Source of the DNA: Herbaspirillum robiniae
GTDB taxonomy: Bacteria; Pseudomonadota; Gammaproteobacteria; Burkholderiales; Burkholderiaceae_D
DNA: 55,766 nt
NCBI RefSeq assembly: GCF_002213415.1
Contig: NZ_NJGU01000019.1
Coordinates: forward strand, 1-55,766
Reading direction: 5' to 3'
The position numbers were made by a program, and so were the translations under genes. Under the pieces are notes generated by a model. That model saw only the letters and a program-made list of their open reading frames with translations, made no database searches and was not told the DNA's origin. Below are positions 52,489-55,766 of the stretch, one piece after another; position 1 is the first letter of the stretch, and each line of letters opens with the position of its first letter.

Positions 52489-52657
52489 CGGCAAGCACCC
52501 GATCAGGTTCAATTCCCCGCAGTTCCCCATTCGCGCAGTACCCGTTTCCGTCGGCATCGCCTGCGGCGGGCCGGTTTTTGCCGCGCGCGATGGAAGGCCG
52601 CAAGGTGGTACTCTTTTGCCTCCGCCGCCACCTGCCGCAACCCGTAGAAGGAAGTCC

Positions 52658-53668
52658 ATGCTCAGCTATACCCGCACCGTCCAGACCATCGATGCCCATA
52701 CCGGCGGCGAGCCGCTGCGCATCCTGGTATCCGGCCTGCCCAAGATCCCGGCCGGCAACATCCTGCAGCAGCGCGCCTGGTTGAAGGAAAACCGCGACGA
52801 CCTGCGCCAGTTCCTGATGAACGAGCCGCGCGGTCACGCCGACATGTACGGCGCCTACCTGCTGCCGCCGGTCACCGCCGGCGCCGACTTCGGCGTCATC
52901 TTCATCCACAACGAAGGCTACAGCGACATGTGCGGCCACGGCATCATCGCCCTGGGCAAGGTGCTGGTCGAGATGGGTTACGTGGAACCGGTGTCGCCGG
53001 TCACCCGCATCTGCTTCGACGCCCCGGCCGGCTTCATCGAAGCCTTCGTCGAATGGGACGGCAAGCGCGCCGGCAAGGTGAGCTTCAACAACGTGCCGGC
53101 CTTCATCTACCAGCGCGACGTCGAAGTGGATACGCCCAGCTTCGGCAAGATCACCGGCGACATCGTCTTCGGCGGCGCCTTCTACTACTACATCAACGCC
53201 GCGCAGACCGGCCTGACCGTGAAGCCCGAACTGGTGCGCCAGCTGATCCAGCTGGGCGCCGAGACCAAGGCCGCGGTGATCGCCAAGGTCAGGATCCAGC
53301 ATCCGCTGGAGCCGGGCCTGAACACCCTGTACGGCACCATTGTCGACAGCGAACGCAATTTCCCCGGCGCCGACCAGTCCAACGTGTGCATCTTCGCCGA
53401 CCGCGAAGTGGACCGCTCGCCCACCGGCACCGGCACCTCCGGCCGCGCCGCGCAGCTGTTCCTGCGCGGACAGCTGGCGCTGAACCAGAACTACGTCAAC
53501 GGCAGCATCGTCGGCAGCAACTTCGGCGTGCGCGTGACCGCGCCCACCAAGGTCGGCGAGTTCGACGGCGCGCTCACCGAGGTCAGCGGCTACGCCCACA
53601 TCATGAGCACCAACCAGTGGGTGCTGGAAGAGTCCGATCCCTTCCCGACCGGTTTCTTCCTGCGCTGA
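52658..53668 (+). CDS. trans-3-hydroxy-L-proline dehydratase (proline racemase superfamily)
   Basis: The 336-residue enzyme belongs to the proline racemase fold. Its first catalytic residue is Cys92 (YSDMCGHGIIALG). Where racemases and 4-hydroxyproline epimerases have the second Cys, this protein has Thr256 (RSPTGTGTSGRAAQLF). The Cys/Thr pair is the known mark of trans-3-hydroxy-L-proline dehydratases, which give delta1-pyrroline-2-carboxylate. The next gene encodes the matching reductase, which supports the call. ATG 52658 follows AAGGAAG. Proline racemase or epimerase activity is unlikely. Confidence 0.88.
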   Translation: MLSYTRTVQTIDAHTGGEPLRILVSGLPKIPAGNILQQRAWLKENRDDLRQFLMNEPRGHADMYGAYLLPPVTAGADFGVIFIHNEGYSDMCGHGIIALGKVLVEMGYVEPVSPVTRICFDAPAGFIEAFVEWDGKRAGKVSFNNVPAFIYQRDVEVDTPSFGKITGDIVFGGAFYYYINAAQTGLTVKPELVRQLIQLGAETKAAVIAKVRIQHPLEPGLNTLYGTIVDSERNFPGADQSNVCIFADREVDRSPTGTGTSGRAAQLFLRGQLALNQNYVNGSIVGSNFGVRVTAPTKVGEFDGALTEVSGYAHIMSTNQWVLEESDPFPTGFFLR

Positions 53669-53686
53669 TTACCAAGGATCGCCCGC

Positions 53687-54625
53687 ATGCATATCCTCGA
53701 CGCACAACAAACCGCAGCCGCGCTGCCCTACGCGCAACTGGTCGACGCGCTGGAAACGGCTGCGCAGCAATTCGTCAGCGGCGCCATCCGCGCGCCCGAA
53801 CGCCAGGTGGTGCCGATCGACGCCGCCAGCGTGCTGCTCTCGATGCCGGCCATCGCCGACGACCTGTCGGTGACCAAGCTGATCACCGTGCACGCCGACA
53901 ACGGCCAGCACGGCCTGCCCGCCATCCAGGGCGAGGTGGTGGCCTTCGAGACGCAGACCGGCCGCCGCATTGCGCTCATGGACGGCCCCACCGTCACCGG
54001 TCGCCGCACCGCCGCCATGACCATGCTGGGCATCAAGACCCTGCTGCCGCGCGCGCCGAAGTCGGCGCTGCTGATCGGCACCGGCGTGCAGGCCGCGGCG
54101 CATGCCGACGCGCTGGCAGAGTTCTTCGGCGTCACCCAGTTCTGGGTGGCCGCGCGCGACCTGGCGCGCACGCAGGCTTTCTGCAGCGCCCTGGGCGAGC
54201 GTCATCCGCAGGCCGTGGCAAGCCCCTTGCCGGCCGAACTGCTGCAGCATGACCTGCCCAGGACCGACGTGCTGATCGCGCTGACCACGTCGCGCAGCGC
54301 CGTCATCCCCGAGCAGGTCGCGCCGGACACGCTGGCCATCGGCGTGGGCGCCTTCAAGCCCGACATGGTCGAGTTCCCGGCATCACTCTTGCATGCACGT
54401 TCCATCGTGGTCGATGACCTCGGCGGCGCGCACCACGAAGCCGGCGACCTGATCCAGGCCAAGGTGAACTGGAACGGCGTCATCGCCATCGGCGATGTGC
54501 TCTCGGGCAAGGTCGACCGCGCGGCGCTGGCGAAGAACGGCGCGCTGCCGGTCTTCAAGACCGTCGGCCAGGCCTCCTGGGACCTGGCCGCGGCGCGCGT
54601 GATGCGAGCGTCGTTGGCGCAGTGA
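53687..54625 (+). CDS. Delta1-pyrroline-2-carboxylate reductase (ornithine cyclodeaminase/mu-crystallin family)
   Basis: The 312-residue protein has the OCD/mu-crystallin fold. The NAD(P) loop reads SALLIGTGVQAAAHADALAE. The binding-site stretch GPTVTGRRTAAMTMLGIKTL holds the arginine that contacts the substrate, and the C-terminal Asp-rich VDDLGGAHHEAGDLIQA follows. The neighbour at 52658 supplies delta1-pyrroline-2-carboxylate, so reduction to L-proline is the most likely role, as for the LhpI type. True ornithine cyclodeaminase is less likely. It starts 18 nt after the dehydratase gene, in one transcript. A terminator follows. Confidence 0.88.
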   Translation: MHILDAQQTAAALPYAQLVDALETAAQQFVSGAIRAPERQVVPIDAASVLLSMPAIADDLSVTKLITVHADNGQHGLPAIQGEVVAFETQTGRRIALMDGPTVTGRRTAAMTMLGIKTLLPRAPKSALLIGTGVQAAAHADALAEFFGVTQFWVAARDLARTQAFCSALGERHPQAVASPLPAELLQHDLPRTDVLIALTTSRSAVIPEQVAPDTLAIGVGAFKPDMVEFPASLLHARSIVVDDLGGAHHEAGDLIQAKVNWNGVIAIGDVLSGKVDRAALAKNGALPVFKTVGQASWDLAAARVMRASLAQ

Positions 54626-54636
54626 AATCAGTCATC

Positions 54637-54665
54637 GAGCGCGAACCTGGTTCGCGCTCTTTTCT
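54637..54665 (+). terminator. Intrinsic terminator after the pyrroline reductase gene
   Basis: GAGCGCGAA (54637-54645) pairs perfectly with TTCGCGCTC (54651-54659) around a 5-nt loop, followed by TTTTCTTA. It separates the hydroxyproline genes from livH. Confidence 0.85.
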
Positions 54666-54712
54666 TATCAGCAGCAAGCAGTAGATCAACAGATACAAAA
54701 AGGGAGAACCCA

Positions 54713-54784
54713 ATGACATGCACACGGCAGCGCCGTCCACAAGGCGCAAGCATCCCCACCACCCGGCCATCGGCCCGACCGTAA
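54713..54784 (+). CDS. Possible 23-codon leader peptide before livH
   Basis: An ATG at 54713 has the strong AGGGAG at 54701-54706 with 6-nt spacing and encodes 23 residues (MTCTRQRRPQGASIPTTRPS, then ARP and stop). It ends 23 nt before livH. It contains almost no branched-chain residues, so it is not a classical Leu/Ile/Val attenuator peptide. It may be a translation-coupling leader or the remnant of a lost binding protein gene. Confidence 0.4.
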   Translation: MTCTRQRRPQGASIPTTRPSARP

Positions 54785-54807
54785 AGACCCAGAGGAGACA
54801 TCAAGTC

Positions 54808-55737
54808 ATGGACATTTTCATCCAGCAGATCATCAACGGATTGGTGCTAGGCAGCATGTATGCGCTGATCGCGTTGGGTTACACGATGGTGTACGGGGTG
54901 CTGAACCTGATCAACTTCGCGCACGGGGACATTTTGATGGTGGGGGCGATGGTGGGTTTGTCGCTGCTCAAACTGGTGCAGAACGTGGCGCCGCAGTTGC
55001 CCGGCATCGTGCAGCTGATCATCGCCATCGTGGGTGCGATCCCGGTGTGCATCGTGGTCAGCCTGGTGATCGAGCGGGTGGCGTACCGGCCGCTGCGCAA
55101 CGCGCCGCGCCTGGCGCCGCTGATCACGGCCATCGGCGTGTCGATCCTGTTGCAGACCATCGCCATGATGATCTGGGGCCGCAGCCCGCTGCCGTTCCCG
55201 CAGGTGATGCCGTCCAACCCGGTGCATATCGCCGGCGCTTTGATCTCGCCCACGCAGATCATGCTGCTGGTGCTGGCGGTGCTGGCGATGCTGGGCCTGG
55301 TGCTGATCGTGGAGAAGACCAAGATGGGTCGCGCCATGCGCGCTACCGCCGAGAACCCGCGCATTGCGGGTTTGATGGGGGTGGATTCGAACAAGGTGAT
55401 CGTGGTGACGTTCGCCATCGGCGCGGGCCTGGCGGCCATTGCCGGCGTGATGTGGGCGGCGAACTACTCGACCGCGCAGTTCGCGATGGGCTTCGTGCCG
55501 GGCCTGAAGGCCTTCTCGGCGGCGGTGCTGGGCGGCATCGGCAACATCTACGGGGCCATGCTGGGCGGTATCTTGCTGGGCCTGATCGAGAGCCTGGGCG
55601 CCGGTTACATCGGCGACCTGACGGGCGATTTCCTGGGCAGCAACTACCAGGACATCTTCGCCTTCATCGTGCTGATCATCGTCCTCACGTTGCGCCCGTC
55701 CGGCATCATGGGTGAACGAGTAGCCGACCGCGCTTAA
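54808..55737 (+). CDS. livH: Branched-chain amino acid ABC transporter permease LivH
   Basis: LivH is one of two inner-membrane permease subunits of the LIV transporter. The 309-residue protein has about eight transmembrane segments. LGSMYALIALGYTMVYGVLN, INFAHGDILMVGAMVGL and the cytoplasmic KTKMGRAMRATAENPRIAGL loop that meets the ATPases are conserved. ATG 54808 has AGAGGAG at 54791-54797. The frame opens to 54718 without support. The 29 nt after it reach the window edge, where livM would normally follow. The binding protein at 51292 is a candidate partner. Confidence 0.96.
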   Translation: MDIFIQQIINGLVLGSMYALIALGYTMVYGVLNLINFAHGDILMVGAMVGLSLLKLVQNVAPQLPGIVQLIIAIVGAIPVCIVVSLVIERVAYRPLRNAPRLAPLITAIGVSILLQTIAMMIWGRSPLPFPQVMPSNPVHIAGALISPTQIMLLVLAVLAMLGLVLIVEKTKMGRAMRATAENPRIAGLMGVDSNKVIVVTFAIGAGLAAIAGVMWAANYSTAQFAMGFVPGLKAFSAAVLGGIGNIYGAMLGGILLGLIESLGAGYIGDLTGDFLGSNYQDIFAFIVLIIVLTLRPSGIMGERVADRA

Positions 55738-55766
55738 GCCTCAATCAACATTACACAGAAGAGAAG

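Noticed and set aside
52658..53668. Annotation as proline racemase or 4-hydroxyproline 2-epimerase
   Set aside because: The second catalytic Cys is replaced by Thr256, which fits the dehydratase subgroup instead.

Overview
The window is a 55.8 kb chromosomal segment of a GC-rich betaproteobacterium. The protein sequences and gene order point to Burkholderiales, family Oxalobacteraceae, most likely Herbaspirillum or a close relative. That assignment is inference from recognition, not from a search. Nearly all of the window is genes. I saw no insertion sequence, prophage, integrase, CRISPR array, tRNA or rRNA.

Region 1 (1-14800) is the ribosomal protein supercluster, all on the + strand: the 3' end of tuf, rpsJ, then rplC-rplD-rplW-rplB-rpsS-rplV-rpsC-rplP-rpmC-rpsQ (S10 block), rplN-rplX-rplE-rpsN-rpsH-rplF-rplR-rpsE-rpmD-rplO-secY-infA-rpmJ (spc block) and rpsM-rpsK-rpsD-rpoA-rplQ (alpha block). 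Hairpins with T-rich tails lie after rpsJ, rpsQ, rpsK and rpsD, so the cluster is probably several overlapping transcripts. Start codons include TTG (secY) and GTG (rpsD).

Region 2 (14995-19530) holds cutA and dsbD, an orphan periplasmic binding protein, a 1-Cys peroxiredoxin and a small tandem-repeat protein of unknown function. Region 3 (19671-25217) looks like a catabolic locus: a LysR regulator divergent from an iron alcohol dehydrogenase, a 2,5-dioxovalerate-type aldehyde dehydrogenase and a binding protein. Region 4 (25290-29070, - strand) has a REP-like inverted repeat, an AhpD-like gene and an ECF41-type sigma factor with a near-textbook ECF41 promoter between them, then hemB and engB. 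The hemB-engB spacer carries a candidate structured RNA on the opposite strand.

Region 5 (29273-33788) is cytochrome c4 plus the System II cytochrome c maturation pair resB-ccsB. A HAD phosphatase, a GNAT acetyltransferase and an orphan small protein with an unusual AT-rich leader follow. Region 6 (35945-38798, - strand) is rhodanese-grxC-secB-SH3 protein-gpsA. Region 7 (38959-44541) is gpmA, an EnvC-like amidase activator, a C-terminal processing protease, a MoeB/ThiF-type enzyme and a DksA that lacks the zinc cysteines.

Region 8 (44781-47527) pairs a His-rich exported protein with a ZnuD-like TonB-dependent receptor. Region 9 (47616-55766) carries two more LIV-type binding proteins, a second AhpD-like gene divergent from an AraC regulator, an Lrp-type regulator with palindromes at its promoter, a trans-3-hydroxy-L-proline dehydratase with its partner delta1-pyrroline-2-carboxylate reductase, and livH, the first permease gene of a LIV transporter that runs off the window.
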